From Daphnia carinata (Eukaryota; Arthropoda; Branchiopoda; Diplostraca; Daphniidae): a stretch of DNA of 64,000 nt. How positions within the stretch are numbered: the stretch's first letter is position 1; every line of letters starts with the position of its first letter. The notes below the pieces were generated by a model. The model did not search any database. It saw nothing but the letters and a program-made list of their open reading frames with translations, and had not been told where the DNA came from. The stretch covers positions 1,364,001-1,428,000 of the forward strand of contig NC_081339.1 of assembly GCF_022539665.2 (NCBI RefSeq), read 5' to 3'. The position numbers were made by a program, and so were the translations under genes. This document shows positions 54,159 to 64,000 of the stretch, in pieces.

Positions 54159-57146
54159 ATGAGTGAATTCAACGTAGAGCTACAACCTGATGTGAATAAA
54201 ATTTTAGTGGCTGGTGGATCCAAACTTAGAAAGAGTGATCATTCAGTAACTTCGAAACGCAAAAAAAAACTGGAAAACCATGCACTTACTATTCTAAAGC
54301 GATGGAAAACTGAAGGCATTCCGGACACTGCGTCACATACTGTATACGATCACAAGTGCCGTGTTGTGTTACGCAGTTTTGGAATACGTCACAGTGCCGG
54401 TCAGGCTTTGCCCAACAATACTGCAGTGCAAAGGGTATCACTACATTATACATACTTTTTAAAGAGGGATAATTATGAAAAAAGACGTATAATGTGCTAT
54501 TTTGTTGTTAAGAATGTGCATTCAGGTCCTACTACAATCATTAATGAATCTGTACATCTAGTGTCAAATAGTAGTCCATCGAATGAGGTATGCAATTCAT
54601 ATATAAATCGAAATACAGCTATTGAAATAGCCTTACATACTTATCATTTTTAGAAATTCAACTCAAATTTACAAGAACAACAAGTAGTAAGAGAAAATGA
54701 TGAATTATTTGTTGTTACAAAGGTAATATTTGCATTGTTAACGCACTAATTTATTCATTTCATACCTTGTTCTTTTCTTAGGACAGCTGTAAATCGAGTG
54801 ACACTCTATATTTTATGAATGTTGCAAATGATCAGAATACTTCTTCTGTTGGGGAGTGTACATTAGAAGAAGAAAATGTTCGTGATATGTCTATTGATGA
54901 ATACGCAAACACGGAAGCCACTTTTCATTCTATTGTAAGCAAATGTGATAAGGCTTCAATTACTTTAAAAGAAATACTACAGCATTGGGCGTGTTCTACT
55001 GGTTGTGAACAGGCGCACGTAACCTTGCTACTCAAACTATTGAAGCATTTCAGTCCGGAGGCAAATTATTCAAGTTTTCCTGCCACTTGCGCTACGCTTC
55101 TTTGGTATGACAAAGCAAATTATGTTAGTTACGGCATAAGTGATGATTGCTTCCTAGAAAGTGAAAGAGACACGACATACACAGAATTCATCGCTGATCA
55201 CCAATCGCGTCAGCAGAACATCTTTCAACTGTTACTGATAACCAAATATCCAATAATGTTACATCGCAGCAGCAACAAGTGACAAGTCGGCAAGCTCAAC
55301 CATCATTAGACAAGACAGAAAAAAGTTCATTCTTGTATAAACCCGCGGTGTTTCCTGATTGTGGTGGGAAATATGTGCATTTTGGTATGGAGGCGGGTGT
55401 AGCTGGAGATTCACCTGGCGTATACCATACATTCCTCTCTATTTATGAAGAAGACCCATTTATAAGAAGCATGCTACCATCATGCATTAAGTCAAAGGTT
55501 TTCACATTTATTGCATATACAGATTTAAATTGATGCTAAAACTAATTTTGGTTTATAAAATATTCGTTTTAGATTGAAAAGTTGGACTTAAATCAACGCT
55601 CCAAGGAGGCTATGGATAGGCTATCACAGCGAAAAGAAAAACTAAATGTTATTGATGATCAAAAGATATATTCGAACGAAGATAATATTCAGCCATCTCA
55701 TCACACTGCTACAGAAGGTTACGAAAATTCGCCAACCTATTGCAAACTCCCTCACTTTGTTGTAGACGCCAATATAGAATAAAATTGGCTAACAATACGG
55801 AGATTGTACAATTTATCCCCGATTTTGTTCATGATACATTCTGTTGCAAAGACAAGCTCCCCTGATGCTGTAGTGAAAATCCTGTTGAATTCTAAGCCGT
55901 TTGTGGTTGGTATGTATAATGGCAGAACAAAATCCAACATTCGCCTGTTTCTTCGAAAAACCATCTCAGAACTGAAGCGTTTACATCCCAATAACAGAAA
56001 AAAAAAGCAAACTGCCGGAAGGCAATTTACAGTTGAACTTAGATGTGTCCGAACTGATGGACCAATGCGTTCATATTTGAAGAGAATAAAACGACACTCT
56101 GGATATTATGCCTGTGAACGGTGTGTGCAGAAAGGCTGTAGATTGAGGCATCAGAAAAAAAGTTCAACAATGGAAGAAAGAGCAAGAACGTCAGAAAAAA
56201 GAAAAGGTAGAAAAAATGTGGAAACTATTCAGATGAGAAAAGTTAATGCCCCATTACGGTATGATGAAGATTTTTTAACATATCACGTAAACAGTGATTG
56301 TGAAGATGATCACATTCCAAACATCGCTGATGTGAGTCCATTTCTTGAAATTGATTTCCCAATGGTAACTGGTTTCGTGATTGATAGCATGCCCACCTTG
56401 CTGGCTGGAAGTTTTTTGCGCCTTCTTGAAGGTATGGCTCACGTACCCAATGAGGGAAAGGTAAGTACATCGCTATTAGCTCGAATCGATTCAAGGCTTT
56501 TAATTTTTAATCTTGCAAACCCTTAGAGTTTGACCGTTTTGTTCGGTCTTTCACTGGCAGCGTTTCAAAATGTAAACACCACGAGTTAAGACAAATATTG
56601 TATTATTTGTTGTTCCCCGTTTTCCATGGAATATTAAAGGAGAGCTTCTTTAAACACGCAATGCTTTTGCAAAAAGAAATGTTGTTGTTTGATGGGTACA
56701 ATCCAAACCCTGTCCCTCAAGAAGATATTGTCATGTCATCCACTATTTTCAAGAAATATGCAACAGGTCACCACAAAATATTTAACCTTCCTGTTAGATT
56801 TTCAACACACGAAACAATTCACTTTCCAGAAAATGCTCAAAATTACAGTTGTGGAGTTGAATGCCTATCTGCTTTTGCTTTCGAAAAAGTCAATCGTGTA
56901 TCTCGTGACATTTTGCGATCCGGATACTTACCAATCGAACAGATTGGCGGAGAAAAAGGCCCAGACGAAAAAGGCCCAGACGAAAAAGGCCCAACAAAAA
57001 GGCCATACGAAAAAGGCCCACACGAAAAAGGCCCACTTTTTTCCAAATTGAAAAATGGGCCTTTTTCCCCGCTTAATTTCTATGTTCCAACATACTTTAA
57101 TTTGTTTCCAAAACGTATTCCCCACCTCCTATTCCGTGGAAGTTGA
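54159..57146 (+). pseudogene. tnp2/EnSpm-like transposase-derived gene, broken
   Basis: ATG at 54,159. Exon 1 54,159-54,587 and exon 2 54,654-54,722 join in phase, and exon 3 starts at 54,782 after TTCTTAG. Later pieces are 55,279-55,500, 55,570-55,790, 55,804-56,460 and, after a 66-base intron, 56,527 onward. The N-terminus is basic (SKRKKKLENHALTILKRWK). The core has the family cysteine signature HSGYYACERCVQKGC near 56,100 and the segment VSPFLEIDFPMVTGFVIDSM, equivalent to the iDyMH catalytic region of Transposase_21/tnp2-like proteins; here the MH pair has become MP. The C-terminal region (LYYLLFPVFHGIL, NYSCGVECLSAFAFEKV, LRSGYLPIEQI) is clear. Stops near 55,280 and 55,780 and the GGCCC insertion at the C-terminus show decay. 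It would normally cut and join transposon ends. Confidence 0.65.
56950..57070 (+). mobile_element. Mini foldback with 15-bp GAAAAAGGCCCAGAC units, inside the transposase C-terminus
   Basis: About six direct units (near 56,952, 56,967, 56,982, 56,996, 57,009 and 57,023) are followed by one inverted unit TGGGCCTTTTTC (57,056-57,067). The reading frame stays open through it as EKGPD-type repeats, but replaces the expected continuation after IEQI. No target duplication identified. Confidence 0.65.
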
Positions 57147-58118
57147 AATGTACAAAGGTTGCTGAAACCGTGACCTTCTATAACGTTTGCCGATATGAAA
57201 CAAAGTTAGCGTATGTACGCTAGTTAATCTTTGATTATTTATTCGGTAGCAATCTTATTTCGGATGATGTTAGTATTTATCTATTGCTCATATCCGGTTA
57301 AATAAAGTTCACTTTTCACAATTTTTGTTTATTGAACTACTTTAGCTTCTTTAAATATAATATGAGAAATATATGTTTTTCGGACTTAGCCTTGTTCTGT
57401 CCACCCTCTTTGATCATGCTCCCCCCCAACCATTAGTCCATCTCCCTTATAACTTCCCTTTGTCGATACTTATGCCATAGGTAAAGATCACTGATTTGTT
57501 GTGAATACGGAAACTGAATGAGTTCCGCGTGGCTTTGTGGTTGCTGGGAACAAAGATATGTTAATACGAAGACTAGTTTATTATTATTAACATTTGATAA
57601 ATAATTTTTATAGGAACAACATTACAAACTTAAACTATCGTTTGAGATAAGGACAAATAAAAACTATTATAATTCAATATTGATTCTCATACCATTTATT
57701 TCCTTATCACATTTTCAATTCTTTTCACGATTACAAAGAGCCCAATAAATATATTAAAATCATAACCTACTGCTATAATTATGCCAAGCGGTTACTGCTG
57801 ACTGTTATCTTGGAGCGCTTTTCAGCAAAGCAATAAATAGTTCGAGCAAAACTGGAATATTCAATTTGCGTAGGAACGTCTATGAGCCACAGTTTTCTAC
57901 CATGAAGGACTTTGTTTTGTGAGACTGTTATTAGTGAAGACGCTAAACCTTATAAAATGAAATCTAAGATTTTTTTTGTTAAAATTTTCCAAGATCATGG
58001 AAGGCATGCCAGTGTATTTTTTTTTAAACTATAACGACATGGCTTGCACATGAAAGAACACGAGTTTAGCTCATCCATGAGTTAGTATCAGTATTTAATA
58101 TGATAAATTTTCCTTTTT
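57147..58118. other. No gene recognised
   Basis: A/T-rich spacer between the transposase pair and the SURF6-like remnant. No terminal inverted repeat of the transposase cassette could be identified. Confidence 0.45.
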
Positions 58119-59165
58119 TTAATTTGGTTTAATCACTTTATATTCTTCCTTTTCAGTTTCCTTTTTCTTAATGTTGGCTTTTCTCTTTATCTGTTGTTAT
58201 TCCTTTCTCTTTTCCTTTTCTTCGATGCGTTCAGCCCAATTTTTTTTTACTTTCTGATTTGATTTATCTCGTTTCTTAATATATTTGTCAAGCAATTCCA
58301 CAGTCTTCTACCTATTGCAATACAGAAAAATTAAAAGTTTTTAACATCTTACAAATGTGTTTGTCAAATTGATAGTTTACCTGCAAACCTTCAGCTATTT
58401 CAAGAGCACCATTTCATGCCAGTTTCTCTTCAATGCTTCTTGCATTCTCAAATTCAACTGGGCCTACCAAGATTTTCACGTTTGGTTTAAGTTTTTTTTC
58501 CATTTTAATCATTGACACTTATTGATCTAAAGTGGTCTTTTTCAGAATGTGTGAGGGATTAAAAAATTCCATAAAACCAAATTTGCTGATAACTAGGCAG
58601 CCTTCACGGTTGAAAATTGGTGTTGGCATTGTACTTGCTACTCTTGGTTCAGGAATTTCTGTTGCGACAAACTCTGAAAGACCAAAGGTTGATAACACTG
58701 ATTTTGCCTTGGTGGCTCGTGCAAGTTTGGCAATTCAGGACCTCTTCTTCTTATTTTTCCTTTTTAATTTCTTCTTCATTTCATCTAACTTTGATTTGGT
58801 TTTTGTCTTCTTATCAGATAAATCCAGCTTTTTCCTTAAAATCAATGGAGTAAACTGGCCGTTTTACTCAAATGTATAGGTTAACACATACCTGTGAAGT
58901 GTGAGAGTTTAGCTGTTGGACGTTCTTCCATTTCTTCAGGATTGTAAGCACGGTTCCTGGTTCCAATTTTTTTGGAAAGAACTATTGTGGTCAACACCAG
59001 CCTTATTACTATGGAGATCTTGAATTGTAGAAACACTTTGAGTTGGAATATTGGTCAATGAGCTAGAAATGAAAACGTCTTCCGAAGAGAGTTGCTATTT
59101 AAGAGCGCCGACGTCAACGCGCCCTCGCTTTTTATCAGGCTCTTCATTTTTTGGGTCCAATTCCT
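58119..59165 (-). pseudogene. SURF6-like nucleolar protein pseudogene
   Basis: Minus-strand pieces in order: a Ser/Asp-rich N-terminal part (59,160-58,905, SSEDVFISSSLTNIPTQS), a segment PMPTPIFNREG-like with VISKFGFMEF (about 58,700-58,545), a segment with EEKLA, a stop, then NGALEIAEGLQ (about 58,500-58,382), and a basic C-terminus TVELLDKYIKKRDKSNQKVK and KKNWAERIEEKEKRKE with another stop (58,312-58,119). This follows the SURF6 domain of ribosome-biogenesis proteins (PVFNxEGKxVFSKFDF; AWxxALxxAEGxKVxDD; KKKWxxR). GT-AG introns separate the pieces, so it is a DNA-level copy. At least three in-frame stops make it non-functional. Confidence 0.55.
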
Positions 59166-59347
59166 AAAAAACTTGTTTAGACGACACTTTCAAGTTTTCC
59201 GTTTTTCCATTTACAAAACGTGCCTCTAATATCATAATCTTTAAACTTCATTATTATTTACCTTGGTCTCTCAACATTATCATGGATCAATCCATAAATC
59301 ACACTATACGAACCTAGCTTATTGTTATTTTCTTTAGAGAACAACAC

Positions 59348-59374
59348 TAGTAACGTTGGGCCCGTCCAGGGCCG
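59348..59374 (-). terminator. Helitron 3' terminus: hairpin and CTAG
   Basis: On the minus strand GGCCC-TGGAC-GGGCC (59,374-59,360) forms a 5-bp stem. It is followed by 12 bases ending CTAG at 59,348, matching the Helitron rule of a hairpin about 10-12 bases before CTRR. The next base is T. Confidence 0.85.
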
Positions 59375-59715
59375 GAGAATAGGTGGCGCTAGCGCATTTT
59401 TTTTTGTTACATGTTAAGAAGACGGAAGGTACTGGCGCGACATATGTCTGATGTATTTTTTATAATTCAGCTTCGCACCAATATATTGCGGTTCAGAGCC
59501 TTGTCTAATAGGATAATCAGGCTCGAGGGCTAATGCTATGAATGGTTATTTTATATTTCTCATCGGTTTATGTAATAATAATAAGTATTTTCACGGTTGA
59601 GCGCCGTCGGGAACTTCCCCCTAGGCCATGCCCGGGCTCCTTTTTGATCCGTAAACTGAGGCGAAAGTTAGTTCCTCTTTTTAAATCATGAAGATAAAAT
59701 TATCTGATGATAACT

Positions 59716-61095
59716 TTACGAAAGAGCTTCTTTGAACACGATGTTTTGTGTAAAAACTCTTTCGTCTTTCAGCATTTTCCCTTGCTTTGGTCCTACCATC
59801 CATAGGACCTTTACTCCTGGGCGAGAAGTAGCGCGGGAAAATCCAACATATAATTGTCCGTGGCTGAAGACAGGTTCAGGAAGATGGATACCAACCTTAT
59901 CGAACGTCTGTCCTTGTGACTTGTTGATGGTAATTGCGAAAGCCAAAAGGACCGGAAATTGGTTCCTGATTAGCTTGAAGCGAAGATCACAATCACTCGG
60001 TGACATATTCATTCGTGGGATGAAGACATTGTGGCCCTTATTTTTCCCAGCTGCTATTGTTGCATGAATGAGGTTGTCCGTAAGAGTTTTGATGATCAAG
60101 CGTGTTCCATTGCAGAGCCCTTGACGCGAGTCGATGTTCTTAAGAAGGATGATGATGGCACCCACTTTCAGTTCCAAAATGTGCGGTGGTATACCAGACA
60201 CCTTTAAGGTGTCAAGAAACTCTGTCGGGAAGTTTGCAATTTCTTCTGGGTCTTCCGATTCAATCGAGTTCATGCTGGCATATCTCCGTCGCTGGCCTGG
60301 CATCTGTCTGATGATGTAATTGTTGATTTTCAAGCAGTCATCATTTTTTGGGCACAAAATAGCGCGAGTGGTAATTTGCTCTTCTACTTCCGGAAGTAAT
60401 AGATTTTCGGGATCACCAAAAACATGATTAACCAGTGACTCTTCTGTATGGCCATCAAGAAGGAAGTCCTGTGGTATCTCTATCGCATCCGGTCCCAGAC
60501 TTGCCGTTCTTGAATGAGTTGAATTTCCAAGATGAATGAGCCAATTGGCGAACTCGACACTGTCGGCCGCGGTTCGCATATTTCGACTCAAACGAAGCTT
60601 TAAAATGTCACTCCAAGTCCTGCTGCTTTTAGTGGTCAATTCAACAATTTTCACCCTGTTACCGTGTTTAATGACAGGAAGGCACTGACGAAAATCTCCT
60701 CCCAACAACAGCACCTTACCACCAAAAGCGACTGAACTTTTCGTGACCTTTCGGAAAAGTTTATCGATGGCGTCTAACGCATGCACGGTCATCATAGTGA
60801 CCTCGCCAATGATGATAAGGCTGGCTTTCCTGATGTTGTGTGCTTCAACATGGTGCTCTTCTTTTTTTGACGTTGTTGTTTCCGTAATTGGAGGATAGAT
60901 TTTGAATCGAGAATGGTAAGTACTTCCATTACTCAATAAAATCGAAGCGATTCTAGTAGAAGCGACAGCAATCACTGATTTTCCTTGTCCTTCAAGCACA
61001 TTAATGAGCGTGTTGTAGAGGAAAGTTTTTCCAGTTCCACCAGGTCCATCCAAAAAAAACTGATTGTTCACAGATGAATGACCATGATCATTCAC
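59716..61095 (-). CDS. Helitron helicase domain (Pif1/SF1B), 459 codons
   Basis: Open frame with Walker A GPGGTGKTF near residue 20, a degraded motif II region (SLIIIGEVTMM, where families have DE), GGDFRQCLPVI (motif III), the ALSRNMRT-type motif IV, and the C-terminal motifs KVGAIIILLKN, INKSQGQTFDKVGI and LYVGFSRATSRPGVKV. It would unwind DNA during rolling-circle transposition in the nucleus. GEVTMM in place of GDE(A/I)xMM suggests a change at the Walker B acid pair; the Glu remains but the Asp is Gly-shifted, so activity is doubtful. The start is artificial: the frame is cut from the preceding Rep part by a frameshift near 61,090. Confidence 0.88.
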   Translation of the reverse strand: MNDHGHSSVNNQFFLDGPGGTGKTFLYNTLINVLEGQGKSVIAVASTRIASILLSNGSTYHSRFKIYPPITETTTSKKEEHHVEAHNIRKASLIIIGEVTMMTVHALDAIDKLFRKVTKSSVAFGGKVLLLGGDFRQCLPVIKHGNRVKIVELTTKSSRTWSDILKLRLSRNMRTAADSVEFANWLIHLGNSTHSRTASLGPDAIEIPQDFLLDGHTEESLVNHVFGDPENLLLPEVEEQITTRAILCPKNDDCLKINNYIIRQMPGQRRRYASMNSIESEDPEEIANFPTEFLDTLKVSGIPPHILELKVGAIIILLKNIDSRQGLCNGTRLIIKTLTDNLIHATIAAGKNKGHNVFIPRMNMSPSDCDLRFKLIRNQFPVLLAFAITINKSQGQTFDKVGIHLPEPVFSHGQLYVGFSRATSRPGVKVLWMVGPKQGKMLKDERVFTQNIVFKEALS

Positions 61096-62145
61096 TGACG
61101 TCGGAAATCGCTTGCTGTTCCGTGTTCAGCTGGGCAACCATTATTTCTCCTCTTCTTATCTTCTGAGCACGCACTTCATCCGAGCCTTCATCTTCTTCCT
61201 CTTCAATCAGCCGATGGATCATTTGAAAATCAGGGACTGCCAATTGGAATTCTTCAAGATTGTGACCACTATGCCTTAACATATCTTGAATACATTTGAG
61301 CGCAAGGTTTTTCGTAATTTCATCTTCATGGCCTCGTCTTGTGAAGTCTTCCATGAGATGTTGCAGGTTGTTGTTGAACAGTAATTGAGCGTTGTTTGGG
61401 GAGCAATGAACGCAAATGTTTACAAACAATTGCCTTAATTGGATGGGCATTTGAAATTCAACTGCTTCCGCCATTACTCGTTCCCAAACGCTATCATCAG
61501 CCAGCAGGTTTCTTGTTATAGCAGCTTCTTTGAATGTTGGATGCAGAATCCCGTCGACCGTCCTCAAAAAGTCGAAGCTGGTTGCACCAGGGACGTTGAT
61601 AAGAAGCAAACGAAGACTGTGCCTTTAGACTTGCTTGACGGAAACAGAATAAATGCGTCCAATAACGTTGATCCTCTTTTTTCTCGGTTTCCATTTCCTT
61701 GCGGTCTTGTCAAACCAAAAATGATGAGGAATTTCGCGATAGAAGTAAGATCTAGCTGGCGGATGAGTAGAATTTAATTTGAACCAAGCCGTCAATGTAG
61801 TTAATTGTGAGGCAGAATTGATCACAGCCTGCTCTTCCATTCCCGGATGAAAAAAACCCGATTGTTCTTGAGGAAGATGAATAGCAAGACGAATAACAGC
61901 GTGTGAACGGTAAGAAAGCGGATACTTAAAAATCCTCCAAGTGGCTTCAGGGGCACTGACATATCTTGTGTCCAAGAACGTTGTTATTTCATCCCATACA
62001 ATACGGTCTTGACCTTCTTGATTCTCTCCTCTGCTTAACTGTATATTTGCGCAATCATGTCCTTTGTATATGTACTTGAAAATATACTTTATGCTGGTTA
62101 TGGAAGCGCAAAACTCCAGATTAATGTGCGAATTGAATTTTAGTG
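61088..62145 (-). pseudogene. Helitron Rep C-terminal (Y2) and linker region with stop codon
   Basis: Starts after a frameshift near 62,145. The Rep tyrosine motif SIKYIFKYIYKGHDCANI (near 62,100-62,045) is present, with both Tyr residues of the Y2 type. Then come the linker (RYVSAPEATWRIFKYPL, HFWFDKTARKWKPRK) and an in-frame TAG at about 61,626. The frame continues as LRLLLINVPGATSFDFLRTV to 61,088. Apart from that stop the stretch is one frame. Confidence 0.85.
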
Positions 62146-64000
62146 AAGGTAAGGGTTGTAGGGGACGACCCAGCTGTTGCCCACTCGGTGACTGCTGCTG
62201 TTGTTGTTGAGCGAGTAGCTACGACCGTTATTTCTCCTTCGATAAGTGGGATATCCATTTCCGTTGATGATCGTTTCTTCCGCAAATGGTTTTGGAAGCG
62301 ATTTTGTGCATATATCACCATCCATGCAAGGAGAATTGCGATTAATTTCCTTTCCGCATGGGCCGTGAATCATGTTGCTCATTACAATCTTGTGAAGTAT
62401 CGGGTTCACTTCTGGATCCGGAATTTCAGCACATATCGTTTTGTCTATATCTTCTTCAGTTGTTGGAACGTCATTCTCATCTATCCACATCAGTAGATGG
62501 GCATGTGGAAGACCACGCTTCTGGAATTCGATGACATGAATCCTCGCAACAATAATCCCCAAAATTTGACGTTCTTGAATATCCTTTATTAATTCTTTCA
62601 GTTTAAGATGATAGACTCTTGAAACAATATCAGGCCTATTCGATGGAATTTGGTAAGCTTCAATATTTTCTGTGATCTCTGGCCATTTCGGGTTGCAGGT
62701 AAAAGTAAGGAAAAAGGTGGGCTTTCCAAATTTTCCACAAATAGCCATCGCGTCTTGGTACCCCTGCTTCATGGCCCTTGGACTTCCAAGGAAAGATGAT
62801 GGTAAGATGACCGAAGTCCCGACAGTCATGTTCTCTCTTTCCGCTCGAGTATTCAAATAATCCGTAAGTCCATTGTACTGCGCGACGTGTAGATCTGCCT
62901 GATGTGTCTGAAGATACTTCACTCGGTTAGCTTCAACTTTAACGTACGAATCAACTATCCACTGCTGAGTGAGTGGACCGCCGTATAAGGATGCGTTGAA
63001 GTATCCACGAATGGACATTCTGCTGCTATAGAATTCGCATTGTGTGATTCTTGACCGATGACCAACTCTTCTCACTACAGGTGCATCAGGGTCTATATCA
63101 AGGGCATCTTCCGGTTCCAGTTCCGGTTCTACAACGTCTGGTACAGGATTATCTGGAGTATCACATAGAACTTGAGCTTCACAGTCCATCATATCATCTT
63201 CTTGTGAGCAATTGCTTTCATTATTTTGGTAGTTATCTGAAATAGCTGGATTGGTGTGAATCATGTTCTGATCCCAGCCATTGTCTCCATTAGGAAAGAG
63301 TAATGGATATGTCATGGGATCGCACATTGGTTTTTGAGTGTCGATTAGAATGAATCGATTTCCTCTTCGTGGAATTAAGAGATGGCCGCGTATATCCCTA
63401 TTTTCGGGTGGAGCACCATCAATGCTTTTGAAAACCACTGCTATTTCTTCTCCTGTGGGGCTGTTGTAACGCCTCTCATCCTGTGTCCGACGGTCATTAC
63501 GGATAATCATTCCAATTTCCATGGGTCTTCTACCCTCCATTTCGGCAAGAAGATCCTCCTCGGCTGCCATTTGACTCATATTCTTATACATGGCAGCATA
63601 GGGATTACATTGACGAAGAAGAGAATCCAATTGTTCCATCAGAAAACGGTCACAGCGAACGTTGGCAGGATTACTGGCCCGAAATTCGTTTGCCTGAGAA
63701 GAATCAATGAAATACAGTTGGGCGTATTTTGGAGCATTGTCTTCGTGTTGGTATCCAATAGCTGTTGTATTGTGATATATCTGCCCGTGGATTCGAAAGC
63801 AATAGGGGCCGCGACCTGGTGGACTGTCGATTTGTGCTCCCATGGATGCGAAGGCAAGAGCGTTGTTGTAATTTCTTATCATTTTCAAGAAATGAGGAGA
63901 TTTTGGATGACTGTCGGTGAAGAGATGGTATAGCAATTCAGGGCATTCTCTAGATGGAGGAAGAATGACTTTCCCTCTTGAACAACAAATGTGGAACTTT
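62140..64000 (-). CDS. Helitron Rep N-terminal domain with HUH motif (partial at window edge)
   Basis: Open frame from the window edge down to 62,140 (over 600 codons). The sequence above 63,936 (GKVILPPSRECPELL) is still coding, so the start lies outside. It contains the Helitron_like_N domain (QLDSLLRQCNPYAAMYKNM, FLTFTCNPKWPEITENI) and the metal-binding HUH motif in RGLPHAHLLMWI (near 62,500), then CxxGxxCTK-type cysteines (DGDICTKSLPKPF). It should nick DNA at the Helitron ends. The frame is lost at 62,140-62,150, just before the catalytic tyrosines. Confidence 0.9.
   Translation of the reverse strand, partial: KFHICCSRGKVILPPSRECPELLYHLFTDSHPKSPHFLKMIRNYNNALAFASMGAQIDSPPGRGPYCFRIHGQIYHNTTAIGYQHEDNAPKYAQLYFIDSSQANEFRASNPANVRCDRFLMEQLDSLLRQCNPYAAMYKNMSQMAAEEDLLAEMEGRRPMEIGMIIRNDRRTQDERRYNSPTGEEIAVVFKSIDGAPPENRDIRGHLLIPRRGNRFILIDTQKPMCDPMTYPLLFPNGDNGWDQNMIHTNPAISDNYQNNESNCSQEDDMMDCEAQVLCDTPDNPVPDVVEPELEPEDALDIDPDAPVVRRVGHRSRITQCEFYSSRMSIRGYFNASLYGGPLTQQWIVDSYVKVEANRVKYLQTHQADLHVAQYNGLTDYLNTRAERENMTVGTSVILPSSFLGSPRAMKQGYQDAMAICGKFGKPTFFLTFTCNPKWPEITENIEAYQIPSNRPDIVSRVYHLKLKELIKDIQERQILGIIVARIHVIEFQKRGLPHAHLLMWIDENDVPTTEEDIDKTICAEIPDPEVNPILHKIVMSNMIHGPCGKEINRNSPCMDGDICTKSLPKPFAEETIINGNGYPTYRRRNNGRSYSLNNNSSSHRVGNSWVVPYNPYLH

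Larger units (their letters stand above)
59348..64000 (-). mobile_element. Helitron, 3' end and most of the Rep-helicase; 5' end outside the window
   Basis: Minus-strand order: HUH Rep domain, Y2 region, linker, Pif1-family helicase, then about 370 bases of 3' non-coding sequence ending in a hairpin and CTAG. The termination site at 59,348 is followed by T in the flank, as expected for insertion between A and T. The Rep-helicase is broken by frameshifts near 62,145 and 61,090 and a stop at about 61,626, so this copy is non-autonomous now. Confidence 0.92.

Noticed and set aside
57300-58100. Terminal inverted repeat for the right end of the transposase cassette
   Set aside because: No segment here matches the inverted sequence of 49,546-50,035 over more than a few bases.

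Overview
The window looks like part of an arthropod nuclear genome, most likely a branchiopod crustacean such as Daphnia. The host genes have short GT-AG introns of about 50 to 100 bases with some longer ones, A+T-rich spacers are common, and BEL/Pao, Ty3/Gypsy, Helitron, hAT-like and Tc1/mariner-like elements are packed together. No prokaryotic feature, rRNA gene, CRISPR array or convincing functional tRNA gene was seen. The species assignment is inference.

Layout. 1-8.1 kb is TE debris: a gag-like fragment and a broken envelope-like glycoprotein, a foldback element built on the word AGGACTG, a 31-bp tandem repeat and a copia RNase H scrap. 8.3-12.2 kb is a decayed BEL/Pao copy on the minus strand. 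12,841-21,706 is a young, almost complete BEL/Pao element on the plus strand. It has 1,106-bp LTRs, a 5-bp target duplication, a tRNA-Tyr-type primer site, an extra ORF before gag, and three frameshifts in pol. A second AGGACTG element lies at 22.2 kb.

Two host genes can be read on the minus strand. One is a BTB/C2H2 zinc-finger transcription factor (23,596-26,943; 4 exons, 618 codons). The other is a complete ULK3-type serine/threonine kinase (34,195-36,826; 9 exons, 469 codons). About 7 kb of non-coding DNA rich in GAAAGTG words separates them.

37.1-46.1 kb is a nested transposon stack just upstream of the kinase start codon. A hAT-like MITE was split by a 7.9-kb insertion with a 9-bp duplication. 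That insertion carries two tandem 1.3-kb units, a palindromic TA-flanked element with tRNA-like boxes, and an internally deleted Ty3/Gypsy element whose gag and pol are separated by one in-frame UGA-CGG. A second, intact hAT-like MITE follows.

46.8-49.5 kb holds gene fragments (a YIF1-like exon, an unrecognised membrane-protein-like fragment split by another palindromic element, and a retroelement gag scrap). 50.0-57.1 kb is a divergently transcribed pair: a DUF4806-like protein on the minus strand and a tnp2/EnSpm-like transposase on the plus strand. Each is broken by a different short-motif foldback element. 58.1-59.2 kb is a SURF6-like pseudogene. A Helitron fills 59,348 to the end on the minus strand; its 3' hairpin and CTAG terminus are visible, and its Rep-helicase is broken by two frameshifts and one stop codon.
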